Positions 1-9,127 of a stretch of DNA of 64,000 nt are shown one piece after another. This DNA comes from Streptomyces deccanensis (GTDB lineage: Bacteria; Actinomycetota; Actinomycetes; Streptomycetales; Streptomycetaceae), in the NCBI RefSeq assembly GCF_022385335.1, contig NZ_CP092431.1, positions 5,766,001-5,830,000 on the forward strand. The letters run 5' to 3'. Every line of letters begins with the position of its first letter. The stretch's first letter is position 1. The notes under the pieces are model-generated. The model was not told where the DNA came from, searched no databases, and saw nothing but the letters and a program-made list of their open reading frames with translations. The position numbers were made by a program, and so were the translations under genes.

Positions 1-258
1 GGCGACACGGTGCTCTCGCTCACGGCGGACGGTCCGCTCGAAGGCGGCGGCACGTACCACTGCGTGTTCGAGGCGGCGCTGACGGACGAACCGGACGACG
101 ACGGTCCGCTCAGCATCGGCCCCTCCACCGTCACCACCGGCGAACCGGCCGAGTCCTGTTCCCCCGGCGCCGCCACCACCGTCACCCTCCTGCCCGACGG
201 CCAACTCCGCCGCGTAGACACGGCGGGCAAGTCGGTGACGTACGCGAAGGCCGACTGA
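1..258 (+). CDS. C-terminal end of a larger protein, possibly a Ser/Thr kinase sensor domain
   Basis: The reading frame is open from the first base and stops at TGA 256-258, so this is the last 85 codons of a gene that starts outside the window. The visible residues are acidic and Ser/Thr/Gly-rich (for example GGGTYHCVFEAAL, with cysteines in YHC and ESC) and look like an extracytoplasmic beta-rich domain. No catalytic motif is visible. In related Streptomyces a Ser/Thr protein kinase lies at this place beside the PstS-like gene; that identity is inferred from context only. The stop codon lies inside a 17-bp tandem repeat. Confidence 0.45.
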   Translation, partial: GDTVLSLTADGPLEGGGTYHCVFEAALTDEPDDDGPLSIGPSTVTTGEPAESCSPGAATTVTLLPDGQLRRVDTAGKSVTYAKAD

Positions 259-300
259 CCGAACGGGCCGACTGACCGAACGGGCCGACTGACCGAACGG
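250..300. repeat. 17-bp tandem repeat over a stop codon
   Basis: Three exact head-to-tail copies of GCCGACTGACCGAACGG (250-266, 267-283, 284-300) are followed by a partial fourth. The repeat begins inside the last codons of the upstream gene and carries its stop. It looks like recent slippage and shows no hairpin strong enough to call a terminator. Confidence 0.8.
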
Positions 301-483
301 GCCGACGGAGCGGGCGGCGCCGATTGAGCGGCCGTGCGGGTGGCGTGTTCGACCGGGGCCGCCCGGCGAACTTCCGCTGAACTTCCGGCGCCGTACCCGG
401 ATTGTCCGCGCCCCGTTCCCGCCCCCGGCCGTACCGTGTCCCCGCTTGACTGCGGAGCGTGAGGCTCGGGGGAGTGGCTCGGG

Positions 484-2064
484 ATGCAGGAGTGGCTGAG
501 CGCGGAGAACGTGGTGGCGGTGGCGACCGCCGTGGCCGGTGTCGTGGCGTCGGCCGTGATGGTCTGGTACGAGCGCAGGGTGCCGAGGCGCAAGCGGATC
601 GGCTACCGGGTGCAGATGGACAACCCCATAGGCCACGACGTGCGTTCGGGGCGGGCCAATGTCCGGCTCGGGCTGTTCGACGAGGCCCCGGACATGTCCG
701 ACGCCACCCTGGTGCTGCTGCGCGTCGAGAACGACGGCTCCCAGAGCATCGCCGACAACGACTACACCGGACGTGAACTGCACGGCCTCACCGCCGTGTT
801 CAGCGGCCGCGTCATCCGGGGAGTCTCGGTCACCCAGCCGCCCGGCACCGACCACCTGATGGACCACTTCACCCCGGCCGCCGGCTTCGGCTACCGCGAC
901 GGCGTCCTCCGCATCCCCCGCGTCCCCCTCAACCGGGGCGACCACTTCAAGCTGCTCGTGCTCCTCTCCGGCGGGGACGTCGACAGCCCGATCCGGCTCA
1001 TCGGCGGCATCCGGGACGGCGAGGTGCACCCCAACCGCAGCGCGACGCCCGACGAGAAGCCGCCGTTGTTCAGCCGCGCGGCCCGGCTGATCACCGTCAT
1101 GCTGACGCTGTGCGTGATCGCCCTGGCCGCGATCGTCGTCGTACGGGACGACACCCCGCCGCCCATCGAGTGCGCGACGGGCGAGCTGACGCTCACCGGG
1201 TCGACCGCGTTCGCGCCGGTGCTGCGCGGGCTCGCGGAGGAGTACGAGAAGGACTGCGAGGGCGCCGAGATCCGGGTGGACGCGCGGGGGAGTTCGGCGG
1301 GTGTGAACGAACTCGCCGCGCTGGGCGCCGAGTCGAAGAAGGGCTCATCGGCGGTCATCGCGTTCTCCGACGGCCCGAGCACGAGCGCCGATCCCGAACT
1401 GATCGGCCACCGGGTCGCGTTGTCCGTCTTCACCCTGGTCGTGAACGACGGCATCCGTCCCCGTGGAGGCAGCCTGACGATCGATGACGTACGGCGCGTC
1501 TACCGGGGCGAGATCACCCGCTGGAGACAGTTGGACCCCTCCCTCCCCGACATCCCCGTCGTCCTCGTCAGCCGGGACGCCGACTCCGGTACCCGCCAGG
1601 TGTTCCAGCGGACCGTGCTGGGCGGCTGGGAGCAGGTCGCCAGCACCTCGCTCGACTGCCGCCGGGACGACCTCTCGACCGCCCGCGTCCCCCGCTGCGA
1701 GCTCGACTCCACCGAGCAGGTGCTCACCAAGGTCGCCGCGCTCCCCGGCGCCATCGGCTACAGCGAACTCAACCTCACGACCCGCCGCCCCGGCCTGCGC
1801 CGCCTCGCCCTCGACGGCCACACCGCCTCCGTCGAGGCCCTGGAGAAGGGCGACGCCACCTACCCGTACTACGGCGCCGAGTACGCCTACACCTACCGGC
1901 GCCCCCCGGCCAACTCCCTCGCCGACAGCTTCCTCGCCCACATCCGCCGCGGCACCGCCCAGAGCGTCATCCGCAACCACGGCCACGTCCCGTGCGAGAC
2001 GGCGACGGGTGCGCGGCTCTGCGACGAGCGGGCGCGGGAGGACTCGGGGGCACGGGCTTCGTAG
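484..2064 (+). CDS. Membrane-anchored PstS-like substrate-binding domain protein
   Basis: A 526-aa protein. An N-terminal hydrophobic segment (about residues 9-28) is followed by a cytoplasm-sized domain. A second membrane segment lies at about 200-222 ([19 protein letters not shown]). From about 236 to 510 there is a periplasmic phosphate-binding-like domain: it opens with [20 protein letters not shown] and has the RGSSAG and [13 protein letters not shown] turns seen in PstS. Unlike true PstS it has no lipoprotein signal and is tethered by an internal segment, so a sensing role is more likely than transport. No pstCAB genes are nearby. The start is ATG at 484, about 10 bases after a GGGGGAG stretch. 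Confidence 0.75.
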   Translation: MQEWLSAENVVAVATAVAGVVASAVMVWYERRVPRRKRIGYRVQMDNPIGHDVRSGRANVRLGLFDEAPDMSDATLVLLRVENDGSQSIADNDYTGRELHGLTAVFSGRVIRGVSVTQPPGTDHLMDHFTPAAGFGYRDGVLRIPRVPLNRGDHFKLLVLLSGGDVDSPIRLIGGIRDGEVHPNRSATPDEKPPLFSRAARLITVMLTLCVIALAAIVVVRDDTPPPIECATGELTLTGSTAFAPVLRGLAEEYEKDCEGAEIRVDARGSSAGVNELAALGAESKKGSSAVIAFSDGPSTSADPELIGHRVALSVFTLVVNDGIRPRGGSLTIDDVRRVYRGEITRWRQLDPSLPDIPVVLVSRDADSGTRQVFQRTVLGGWEQVASTSLDCRRDDLSTARVPRCELDSTEQVLTKVAALPGAIGYSELNLTTRRPGLRRLALDGHTASVEALEKGDATYPYYGAEYAYTYRRPPANSLADSFLAHIRRGTAQSVIRNHGHVPCETATGARLCDERAREDSGARAS

Positions 2065-2090
2065 GCGGCCGCGGGTCGTTCGTGGTTGCT

Positions 2091-2186
2091 CGCGCAGTTC
2101 CCCGCGCCCCTAAAAGCTCCAGGCCCTGCGGGCCTGGAAAAGCTGGGGCGCAGCCCCGCTTTTCCAGGGGCGCGGGGAACTGCGCG
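2091..2186. repeat. Nested intergenic inverted repeat bounded by a 20-bp element
   Basis: CGCGCAGTTCCCCGCGCCCC at 2091-2110 is repeated perfectly inverted at 2167-2186. Between them are a smaller hairpin (CCAGGCCCTGCGGGCCTGG, 2119-2137) and a GGGGC-GCA-GCCCC stem. It lies just after the PstS-like gene and before a converging gene, so it can act as a two-way terminator. The same 20-mer recurs at 19006, 25342, 29375 and 29618. Confidence 0.85.
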
Positions 2187-2276
2187 ACCAGCCCCCACCG
2201 GACGGACGCTTGGGGGTTAAAGGGGCGCAGCCCCTGTTGGATGGGACGGGTAGGGGCGGCGGGGGCGCAAAACCCC

Positions 2277-3044
2277 CTACCGAGGCTCCGGCGGCCGCTG
2301 CCGAGGCATGTTCGGCCGAGCCCCCGGAGGCAACGGCACCCGCCCGTTCCCCACCCCCTCCGGCCGAGCCCCGGATCCCCCCACCCGCAACCCCACCGGC
2401 GCCGCCCCCGCCCGAAACTCCACCATCCAGTCCGCCGTCTCGGCCCGCACCAACTCCGTGATGTCCTCGGAGAACCGCCGCAGCACCCCGAGGCACCGCT
2501 CCGCGGCCTCCCCGGCCGTCCCCTCCGCCGGCCCCAGCACCTCACGCGCACTCTCGGACGCCCAGTCGAACCGCAGCACCTGCAGCCGCCGCTGCACCGC
2601 CTGGGCCGTGGCGACGTCCCGCATCCACCCGGAGGTGACACCGAAGAACCGATCCACCGCCACGCACGCCACACAGGACAGCAGCGCGAGATACCCCCAG
2701 GGGGCCACCCCGCCCACCGCCCCGGTGAGGTCGAGCAACGGCAGCGCGGCCCCGACGAGCGCCCCCGTCGCCGCCCCGACCCGCAGAACCCGGGCCGCGA
2801 GCCGTTTCCACACGCGGTCCGTGAGATACCACGCGGCGGTCTCCAGCGCCGCCCGCTCGACCCAGTGGTACAGCTCCTCCAGCCGCTCCGCCGGCGCCCC
2901 CCAGTCCCCCTGCGGGAACGGCCGCCCGGCCAGATCCCCCACCCACGGTCCGGTCGCCGTCGTCCACGGCTCCGCCCACAGCCCGGACCCCTCACCCCGC
3001 CCGTCCTGGGGTCCCCCCTCGGGCTGCATCTCCGGCTGGCTCAC
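2277..3044 (-). CDS. SLATT-like two-TM protein
   Basis: A 255-aa protein read from GTG at 3044 with GGGAG upstream. After a Pro/Gly-rich head come an amphipathic helix ([21 protein letters not shown]) and two hydrophobic segments (about residues 90-112 and 117-133) separated by a short loop. Then comes [18 protein letters not shown] and a helical tail. The order helix-2TM-D(R/K)FFG-helix matches SLATT proteins, the two-TM family found with SMODS and SLOG genes in conflict systems and also as stand-alone genes. No nucleotide sensor sits beside it, so any effector role is inferred from the family. The C-terminal 40 residues are low-complexity. Confidence 0.6.
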   Translation of the reverse strand: MSQPEMQPEGGPQDGRGEGSGLWAEPWTTATGPWVGDLAGRPFPQGDWGAPAERLEELYHWVERAALETAAWYLTDRVWKRLAARVLRVGAATGALVGAALPLLDLTGAVGGVAPWGYLALLSCVACVAVDRFFGVTSGWMRDVATAQAVQRRLQVLRFDWASESAREVLGPAEGTAGEAAERCLGVLRRFSEDITELVRAETADWMVEFRAGAAPVGLRVGGSGARPEGVGNGRVPLPPGARPNMPRQRPPEPR

Positions 3045-3323
3045 CCGGCACTCCCTACGTACGTACGGCGCTCACGCACCACCCTGACGCGGCCGGACCC
3101 TTCCTACCGCCCAATGGGTGGCGAAGATGGTGTTTTCGCCGCTTATCCCCTGGAAGATGCCCTTGATCGGATATACGAATCCCCGGCCGACTCACTCGAA
3201 AGAGTGGCGCGGCAGAGGCCGTGCCGACCACGTAGGCTCGTTGCGACCGCAAGAACGTCCACGGGGGCGTCCGTAGAACCGTCCCCGAGGACCTCCGCAA
3301 GTACTCGTGCGAGGGAGCTGAAC

Positions 3324-3671
3324 GTGATCCCCGGTGGTGGCCAGCCCAACATGCAGCAGCTGCTCCAGCAGGCCCAGAAGATGCAGCAGGACCTGGCGAG
3401 GGCGCAGGAGGAGCTCGCGCACACGGAGGTCGACGGTCAGGCGGGCGGCGGCCTGGTGCAGGCCACCGTCAACGGCTCCGGCGAACTGCGCGCCCTGAAG
3501 ATCGACCCCAAGGCGGTGGACCCGGAGGACACCGAGACCCTCGCCGACCTGATCGTCGCGGCCGTCCAGGCGGCCAACGAGAACGCCCAGACCCTCCAGC
3601 AGCAGAAACTGGGCCCCCTCGCCCAGGGCCTCGGCGGCGGTGGCATGGGCATCCCGGGCCTGCCCTTCTGA
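3324..3671 (+). CDS. YbaB/EbfC family nucleoid-associated protein
   Basis: A 115-aa protein from GTG 3324, preceded by GAGGGAG. It begins with an N-terminal coiled stretch rich in Gln ([19 protein letters not shown]). It has the family core, with [18 protein letters not shown] followed by [21 protein letters not shown] and a Gly-rich tail. Members are dimeric DNA-binding proteins of about 105-115 aa and nearly always precede recR, as here. A much longer frame runs upstream of 3324, but that part is non-coding by content and would overlap the opposite-strand SLATT gene. Confidence 0.93.
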   Translation: MIPGGGQPNMQQLLQQAQKMQQDLARAQEELAHTEVDGQAGGGLVQATVNGSGELRALKIDPKAVDPEDTETLADLIVAAVQAANENAQTLQQQKLGPLAQGLGGGGMGIPGLPF

Positions 3672-3807
3672 CCCCGCTCCCTCCGCAACCCCCTCCGGAC
3701 TCCTCCGCAACCCCGAGCGAGCCCATCCGTGCCCGGTACCGCCTTCCTCGGAGCGGCGGCGGCCGACTACGGTACGTACTGAAAGACACCAGGAAGGACG
3801 GCAGTCC

Positions 3808-4407
3808 GTGTACGAAGGCGTGGTCCAGGACCTCATCGACGAGCTGGGGCGGCTGCCCGGCGTCGGTCCCAAGAGCGCGCAGCGGATCGCCTTCCACATC
3901 CTGCAGGCGGAGCCCACGGACGTACGGCGGCTCGCGCAGGCCCTCCTTGAAGTGAAGGCGAAGGTCCGTTTCTGCGCGACCTGCGGCAACGTGGCGCAGG
4001 AGGAGCTGTGCAACATCTGCCGCGACCCGCGCCGCGACCCGTCCGTCATCTGCGTCGTCGAGGAGCCGAAGGACGTCGTCGCGATCGAGCGCACCCGCGA
4101 GTTCCGGGGCAAGTACCACGTCCTCGGCGGCGCGATCAGCCCGATCGAGGGCGTCGGCCCCGACGACCTGCGCATACGGGAGCTGCTGGCCCGCCTGGCC
4201 GACGGCACGGTCACCGAGCTGATCCTCGCCACGGACCCGAACCTGGAGGGCGAGGCCACGGCCACGTACCTCGCCCGCATGATCAAACCCATGGGCCTCA
4301 AGGTCACCCGCCTGGCCAGCGGCCTCCCGGTGGGCGGCGACCTGGAATACGCGGACGAGGTGACCCTCGGCCGCGCCTTCGAGGGGAGACGATTGCTGGA
4401 TGTCTGA
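3808..4407 (+). CDS. recR: Recombination protein RecR
   Basis: A 199-aa protein, the usual RecR length. A helix-hairpin-helix ([17 protein letters not shown]) is followed by a four-cysteine zinc finger (C-x2-C at FCATCGN and C-x2-C at LCNICRD). Then comes a Toprim domain with [12 protein letters not shown] and [18 protein letters not shown]. RecR works with RecF and RecO to load RecA at gaps and ends. The start GTG 3808 fits the conserved N-terminus [18 protein letters not shown], with AGGAAGGA upstream. The 3' end overlaps the next gene by 8 bases. Confidence 0.96.
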   Translation: MYEGVVQDLIDELGRLPGVGPKSAQRIAFHILQAEPTDVRRLAQALLEVKAKVRFCATCGNVAQEELCNICRDPRRDPSVICVVEEPKDVVAIERTREFRGKYHVLGGAISPIEGVGPDDLRIRELLARLADGTVTELILATDPNLEGEATATYLARMIKPMGLKVTRLASGLPVGGDLEYADEVTLGRAFEGRRLLDV

Positions 4408-5065
4408 CGCCACGCTGCACGCGACGGACCTGAACCCGGACGACTTCGCGGTCCAGATCGCGGACCAGATCGAGAGCTTCCTGGTCGCCGTCACCGAGGT
4501 CGCCAAGGGTGACGAGCCGGACTCGGCCGTCCCCTTCCTCCTGCTGGAGGTCTCCCAGCTGCTGCTGGCGGGCGGTCGCCTCGGCGCGCACGAGGACATC
4601 GTGCCGGACGAGCGTTACGAGCCCGACCCGGGTTTCGAGCCGGACGTGGACGAGCTGCGCGAACGCCTCGCCGTGATGCTCGACCCGGTCGACGTCTACT
4701 CCGAGGTCTTCGACCCGTACGAGCCCCGCAAGGCGCCGGTCCCGGCCCGGATCTCCGACGACCTCGCCGACGTCATCGCCGACCTGCGCCACGGCATGGT
4801 CCACTACCGCGCGGGCCGCACCACCGAGGCCCTGTGGTGGTGGCAGTTCTCCTACTTCTCCAACTGGGGCTCCACCGCCTCGGCGACCCTCCGGGCCCTC
4901 CAGTCCCTCGTCGCCCACGTCCGCCTCAACCAGCCCCTCGCCGAACTGGACGGCCTCGACACCGACCAGGAACTGATGGGCGACGAGACCCTGGAGTTCG
5001 AGGCGGGCCAGGTCATGGCGGAGGAGATCGCGGGGCCGCTGGGGCTGGGCAGGAAGGTCAAGTAG
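4400..5065 (+). CDS. DUF5063 domain protein
   Basis: A 221-aa soluble acidic protein starting at ATG 4400, inside the recR 3' end (8-base overlap), so it is translationally coupled to recR. It has the conserved block [20 protein letters not shown] and [12 protein letters not shown] of the DUF5063 family. That family follows recR in many Streptomyces, but its function is unknown. No metal or nucleotide motif stands out. The co-conservation with ybaB-recR suggests a link to DNA repair or nucleoid upkeep; this is inference only. Confidence 0.85.
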   Translation: MSDATLHATDLNPDDFAVQIADQIESFLVAVTEVAKGDEPDSAVPFLLLEVSQLLLAGGRLGAHEDIVPDERYEPDPGFEPDVDELRERLAVMLDPVDVYSEVFDPYEPRKAPVPARISDDLADVIADLRHGMVHYRAGRTTEALWWWQFSYFSNWGSTASATLRALQSLVAHVRLNQPLAELDGLDTDQELMGDETLEFEAGQVMAEEIAGPLGLGRKVK

Positions 5066-5334
5066 CCGGACCCTCCGGACGAGCGAGGCGAGGCGAGGCG
5101 AGACCAGGCGAGGGGCAGCGCGGGGCGGGGTTCACGGCGGGCGCGAGAGCCGGACGTGAGCACGTCCCACGCCCCTCCCACCGCACGCCCCCTCCCACCG
5201 CACGCACGCCCCCACCGACCGCTTGCCCGCTCGATCGCGCCGTTCGCGGGGAGTTCTCGGCCCTGGGCGAGGATGATCCGGCGGTATCCGATGATGGCGC
5301 TCCGTACGCCGCCAGTGCCCGCCACAATGCCCCC

Positions 5335-5769
5335 ATGACACTGAAACCATGGGCATGGGCCGGTCTCGCGGTTGCCGGCGCGGGCGTGGTCACGCTGGTC
5401 GGGTTCGCCTTCGTCGATCTGGGCTCGGCCGATCAGATCGCGAGTGTGGCCGGCGGGTCCGCGGGCGTGTTCGGCCTCGCCCTCGCCGCCATCGCCCAAT
5501 TCGGCGGCTCATCCCTGCCTCCGGCCCCGCCGGCCCCCGCCCCGGGCACCCCCGCCGTCGGCGTGACCGCCTCGGGGCAGGGCGCGATCGCGGCCGGAGG
5601 CAGCATCGGCTCGGCCTCCACAGGCGGTACGACTCCGCCGCCGCGGACCCCGCCCAGCACCACCCCACCCTCCTCCGGCACCACTGGTCCGAGGGGGAAC
5701 GTGACCGCCTCCGGGCCCGGTTCCATCGCGGCGGGCGGAGACATCGGCTCGGCGTCGACAGGCTCCTGA
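5335..5769 (+). CDS. Small two-TM protein with two copies of a glycine-rich ASG-IAAGG motif
   Basis: A 144-aa protein from ATG 5335. Two hydrophobic segments (about residues 7-29 and 36-58) are followed by a Pro-rich linker. The cytoplasm- or exterior-facing tail has two near-identical motifs, VTASGQGAIAAGGSIGSAST (77-96) and VTASGPGSIAAGGDIGSAST (123-142). The second motif ends the protein. A related stretch (ASGERAVAAGRDIRQVATGD) opens the NB-ARC protein at 11281. Such short motifs, shared between a STAND ATPase and a membrane protein, resemble receptor-effector adaptor motifs, but that is inference. No enzyme domain is visible. Confidence 0.7.
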   Translation: MTLKPWAWAGLAVAGAGVVTLVGFAFVDLGSADQIASVAGGSAGVFGLALAAIAQFGGSSLPPAPPAPAPGTPAVGVTASGQGAIAAGGSIGSASTGGTTPPPRTPPSTTPPSSGTTGPRGNVTASGPGSIAAGGDIGSASTGS

Positions 5770-5980
5770 CCGGCGTCAAAAGACCTTCAACCTGCGTCGG
5801 CAGGCCCGTGATCGGGGCGGACCCCGGGGTGCTGCAGGGATGGCAACCGGCCCGTTCACCGGTAGCGTGTGACCCGGCTGTGGAAGCCGTGGAGGTCGCG
5901 ACCCCACCCCTGGGTGAGGCCCACCTGCCGGTCCCCGTGCACGGCCCGCCCGCCCCCCGACCAGGAACCGGACCAATGAC

Positions 5981-6916
5981 GTGACCGATCTCCTGCTCCT
6001 TCTCGTCGCCGTGGCTCTGACCGCCGCCGTGCTGGGCCCCCGCGCCCTGGTGAAGTCCGTGTGGCCCGAGCGGGAACCCGTGGTCGCGCTGTGGGCGTGG
6101 CAGTGCCTGGTGGCGGCGGCCCTGCTGAGCTGTCTCGCGGCGCTCGTGCTCGGGGCGGCGGCGGTGTTCGAGACGGTGCGTACGCACGCCTTCGCGCCCG
6201 CGCCCCCGGCCGTGACCGCCGCGTACGACCTCACGGCGGCCCCGCCCTGGACGGCCGTACTGACGCTGGCGCTGGCCTGCGGGGCGGCGTGGAGCGGCGC
6301 GATGCTGGCGCGGGAGCTGGTCGAGGCCCGGCGCCGACGGCAGCTGCGCCGCGCGCATCTGCGGGAACGCGCCCCCGACCTCCCGGCCGGGCTGCCGCAG
6401 GCGAACGGGCCACTGCTGGTCCTGGAGGACGAGTACCCGGACGCGTGGCTCATGCCGGGTGCCCCGCCCCAACTGGTCGTCACCACCGGCGCGTTGGCCA
6501 AGCTGAGCGACCGTCAGCTGGACGCCGTGCTCGCCCATGAACTCGGCCACGCCCGCGCCCGCCACGACTGGCTGCTGCACCTCTCCACCGCCCTCGCCAC
6601 GGGCTTCCCGCGCATCCCCCTCTTCGCCCACTTCGCCGACCAGACCCACCGCCTGGTCGAACTCGCCGCCGACGACACGGCGTCGCGCCGCTGCGGTCAC
6701 CTCACCACCGCTCTGGCCCTCATCGAACTCAACCAGCACCGGGGCGTGTTGAGCTGCTCCAACACCCGCCGCCTGCTGGGTGACCGGGTGGAGCGCCTGC
6801 TGGAACCCCCGCCCCGCCTGGACCGCACCCGCCGCGCGGCCACCACGACCGCGGCCGCGCTCCTCGCCCTCCTCCCACTCCTCATCGCCTTCGCCCCGGC
6901 GCTGGGGACGCTGTAG
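5981..6916 (+). CDS. M56 (BlaR1-like) membrane metalloprotease
   Basis: A 311-aa protein from GTG 5981. Two N-terminal membrane segments (about 1-20 and 38-62) and a third (about 92-110) precede a zinc protease domain. The HExxH motif is AHELGH (H186, E187, H190), and the downstream acidic ligand lies in LVELAADDTA. A last membrane segment closes the protein (LLALLPLLIAFAPAL). M56 proteins of the BlaR1/MecR1 type cleave a BlaI-type repressor, but no BlaI/MecI gene and no penicillin sensor domain are present here. Substrate and signal are unknown. It converges with the hydrolase gene at 6949. Confidence 0.85.
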   Translation: MTDLLLLLVAVALTAAVLGPRALVKSVWPEREPVVALWAWQCLVAAALLSCLAALVLGAAAVFETVRTHAFAPAPPAVTAAYDLTAAPPWTAVLTLALACGAAWSGAMLARELVEARRRRQLRRAHLRERAPDLPAGLPQANGPLLVLEDEYPDAWLMPGAPPQLVVTTGALAKLSDRQLDAVLAHELGHARARHDWLLHLSTALATGFPRIPLFAHFADQTHRLVELAADDTASRRCGHLTTALALIELNQHRGVLSCSNTRRLLGDRVERLLEPPPRLDRTRRAATTTAAALLALLPLLIAFAPALGTL

Positions 6917-6975
6917 CCGTCCGACGAGCCGTCCGATCAGCCGTCCGACTATCCGTCCGACTGGTCGGCCGACTG
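6916..6975. repeat. 12-bp imperfect tandem repeat between convergent genes
   Basis: Five units of about GCCGTCCGACGA (6916, 6928, 6940, 6952, 6964) fill the junction of the protease and the hydrolase. The hydrolase stop codon (6949-6951) falls inside the third unit, so repeat length can change the hydrolase C-terminus (SADQSDG). Confidence 0.75.
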
Positions 6976-7806
6976 TTCCTGCAGGAAATCCATCAGTACG
7001 GCGGTGAGTTCGGCGGGGGTGTCCTCCTGGACGAGGTGCCCCGCGCCCGAGATCGGCTCGAACCGCGCCCCCGGGATACGGTCGGCCAGTTCGCGCCCCT
7101 TCGCCAGCGGGATCCAGCCGTCGTCCTCGCCCCAGCACACCAGCGCCGGGATGCCGATCTGGCCGTACCGGTCCTGGATCTCGTCGGTGTGGGCCTGGTT
7201 CGCCTGGGCGATCTGCCGGTAGAAGGCGGGCTGCCCGTGTTCGCCGAGCCACGGCTCGACGAGCCGGTCGAGGACGGTGGGGTGCAGCCCGGGCCCGCTG
7301 GCGGAGCTGACGTACTCCCGCACGAGGGCCCGGTGCAGCGCGGGCGGCAGCTGCTCGAACACCTCCGCGTGCCGGCCGAGCAGCCGGAAGGAGGGTGAGC
7401 CCCACGGGGCGAGCGCCACGGGGTCGACGAGGGCGAGCGCGCGGTAGCGCGCCCCGTGCAGCAGATGGGCGCGCAGGGACACGGCCCCGCCGAAGTCGTG
7501 CGCGACCACGAAGGGCTCGTCCAGCCCCCAGTGCGCCAGCAGCTCGGCGAAGACCCGTCCCTGCGCGGCCAGGGACACGTCCTGACCGGTGTGCATGTCC
7601 GACTCGCCGTACCCGGGCATGTCCCACACGAACACCTGATAACGGTCGGTGTCGGCCAGCGCCTGCGCGATGCCGCGCCAGACGTAGGAGGAGAAGGGGG
7701 TGCCGTGGCAGAGCACGACCGGTTCCTGCCCGGCCTCCCCGATCGTGCCCCACCGCACGGCCCCCGACGCACTACGGAAAGTCTCAGTCAGCAGCACTTC
7801 GCTCAT
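6949..7806 (-). CDS. Alpha/beta hydrolase of the haloalkane dehalogenase/epoxide hydrolase type
   Basis: A 285-aa protein starting at ATG 7806. The oxyanion motif HGTPFSSYVW lies at about 34-43. The nucleophile elbow is VVAHDFGGAVS with Asp104, not Ser, as in haloalkane dehalogenases and epoxide hydrolases. The acid lies in CWGEDDGWIP and the catalytic His in GAGHLVQEDTP. A cap domain sits between. The natural substrate cannot be told from sequence. The start overlaps the end of the upstream gene on the same strand by 23 bases, so the two are probably cotranscribed. Confidence 0.85.
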   Translation of the reverse strand: MSEVLLTETFRSASGAVRWGTIGEAGQEPVVLCHGTPFSSYVWRGIAQALADTDRYQVFVWDMPGYGESDMHTGQDVSLAAQGRVFAELLAHWGLDEPFVVAHDFGGAVSLRAHLLHGARYRALALVDPVALAPWGSPSFRLLGRHAEVFEQLPPALHRALVREYVSSASGPGLHPTVLDRLVEPWLGEHGQPAFYRQIAQANQAHTDEIQDRYGQIGIPALVCWGEDDGWIPLAKGRELADRIPGARFEPISGAGHLVQEDTPAELTAVLMDFLQEQSADQSDG

Positions 7807-8230
7807 GGCTGTCGGTTACCCCACGGAATGCCGTCGTCACAGCGGTGAGCAACGACTCCGGTTCGACGTACGGAACTTGGGGCGTCGGCTCGGAGTACCA
7901 GCGCAGCGGATACGTGTTGCCGTCGAGGGCGGGGATGCCGACGTACGTCACCCTGCGCATGTTCGTCGAGTCCAGCCCGAACCGCTGCACCCCTGGCAGC
8001 CACGCGTGCCTGTGCACCGTCCCCGGCCGCAGCAGGAAGTACACCCACCGGAACCCGGCCTGTTCCAGCACGACCGGCCCGGCGTCCCCGTCGGTCACCT
8101 CGACCAGCCTGTCCGCGACCAGCTCCCCGCGCTCGCCTTCGATCCGTACGGCGTCGAAGTGCACGCCGATCACGCGCAGCCGGTGTCCCGACACCGGTAC
8201 CCACGAGGGCCGGTGCATTGCGTTCGTCAT
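7784..8230 (-). CDS. Conserved Streptomyces protein of unknown function
   Basis: A 148-aa soluble protein with ATG at 8230 (a GTG two codons earlier at 8236 is also possible). Visible blocks are GPVVLEQAGFRWVYFLLRPGT and VTYVGIPALDGNTYPLRWYSEP, which are beta-rich with many aromatics and no catalytic motif that I recognise. It ends within the hydrolase gene (23-base overlap) and is divergent from the XRE regulator at 8315. A 20-bp inverted repeat lies between them. I assign no function; control by the divergent regulator is likely from position only. Confidence 0.7.
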   Translation of the reverse strand: MTNAMHRPSWVPVSGHRLRVIGVHFDAVRIEGERGELVADRLVEVTDGDAGPVVLEQAGFRWVYFLLRPGTVHRHAWLPGVQRFGLDSTNMRRVTYVGIPALDGNTYPLRWYSEPTPQVPYVEPESLLTAVTTAFRGVTDSHERSAAD

Positions 8231-8277
8231 GGTCACACGGTGGCGATGCGCGGGCTACGCTCGGTAGTGACTGAGGT

Positions 8278-8297
8278 GATACACGCCGGTGTGTATC
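8278..8297. promoter_or_regulatory. Inverted repeat between divergent genes, likely operator
   Basis: GATACAC and GTGTATC are perfect 7-bp arms separated by six bases, 18 bases before the GTG start of the XRE regulator and 47 bases before the opposite gene. The placement suits autoregulation by the XRE protein. Confidence 0.5.
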
Positions 8298-8314
8298 GGT
8301 CGGAGGTGCGCGCG

Positions 8315-9127
8315 GTGTCAGCCCAGTACAACTCCCCCTCGCCGGTGGCCTGGCGCTACGGCGGCAACCAGATGAAGCGCTGGCGCACGAAGGCGAACGT
8401 GAGCCGCGAGCAGCTGGCCGAGGCCGCGAACTACTCGCCGGACACGATCAAGTCGATGGAGCAGGGGGTAAGGATGCCGACCCCGCGGGTGCTGGATGTG
8501 GCGGACGAGCTGTGTGGGGCGCAGGGGCTGCTGAGCGCAGCCAAGGAGTACTTGCAGCGGGAGAAGTTCCCGGCGCGGGCTCAGGACTTCATGGAGCGCG
8601 AACGGGAGGCGATCAGCTTCTGGTCGTACGAGACCACGTACGTGCCTGGGCTGTTGCAGACGACGGGATATGCGCGGGCGCTGATCGAGAACCACGTCCC
8701 GGCGCTGGACGAGGAGACGGTGGAGGCGCGGGTCGCGGCTCGCATGGACCGGCAAGCCATCCTCACCGACCGAAGGCCTCCCGTGAGCATGAGCTTCGTC
8801 ATCTACGAGGCGGCCCTGCGCGGCACGCAGGTCGACGCGGAGCAGTTGCACCGCCTGTTGGAGGCAGCCCGTCTGCGCAACGTGGCGTTGCAAGTGCTCC
8901 CGTTCGAACGAGCCATCTCCGTAGGGCTCATGGGACCGATGGTGTTGTTGGAGACTCACGACCACGAGCGATTCGCGTTCTCAGAAGGTCCGTTCGCCAG
9001 CGAGCTGTCGGCCGATCCCGGTGTTGTCAGCCGCGCAACCGAGCGACTTAGCATGATCCGCGCCCAGGCCCTCAGTCCCGCTGAATCGGCCCGTTTCATC
9101 GAGCGGATGGTGGATCGCCATGAGTGA
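8315..9127 (+). CDS. XRE-family regulator with DUF5753 domain
   Basis: A 270-aa protein. The N-terminal helix-turn-helix spans about residues 20-75 (SREQLAEAANYSPDTIKSME). The C-terminal DUF5753 ligand-binding-like domain has WSYETTYVPGLLQTTGYARA and ARMDRQAIL, followed by VLPFERA. The family is very abundant in Streptomyces and is usually paired with a DUF397 gene, as here (8-base overlap). Members influence development and antibiotic production. The start GTG 8315 is chosen because CGGAGG lies 8 bases upstream. Confidence 0.92.
   Translation: MSAQYNSPSPVAWRYGGNQMKRWRTKANVSREQLAEAANYSPDTIKSMEQGVRMPTPRVLDVADELCGAQGLLSAAKEYLQREKFPARAQDFMEREREAISFWSYETTYVPGLLQTTGYARALIENHVPALDEETVEARVAARMDRQAILTDRRPPVSMSFVIYEAALRGTQVDAEQLHRLLEAARLRNVALQVLPFERAISVGLMGPMVLLETHDHERFAFSEGPFASELSADPGVVSRATERLSMIRAQALSPAESARFIERMVDRHE

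Noticed and set aside
1992..3323. N-terminal extension of the YbaB protein
   Set aside because: It runs through the intergenic repeat and the opposite-strand SLATT gene, and YbaB proteins are only about 110 aa.
5390..7753. A 787-codon minus-strand frame across the protease and hydrolase
   Set aside because: It overlaps two well-supported genes in other frames and gives Arg/Gly/Ala-rich non-protein sequence.
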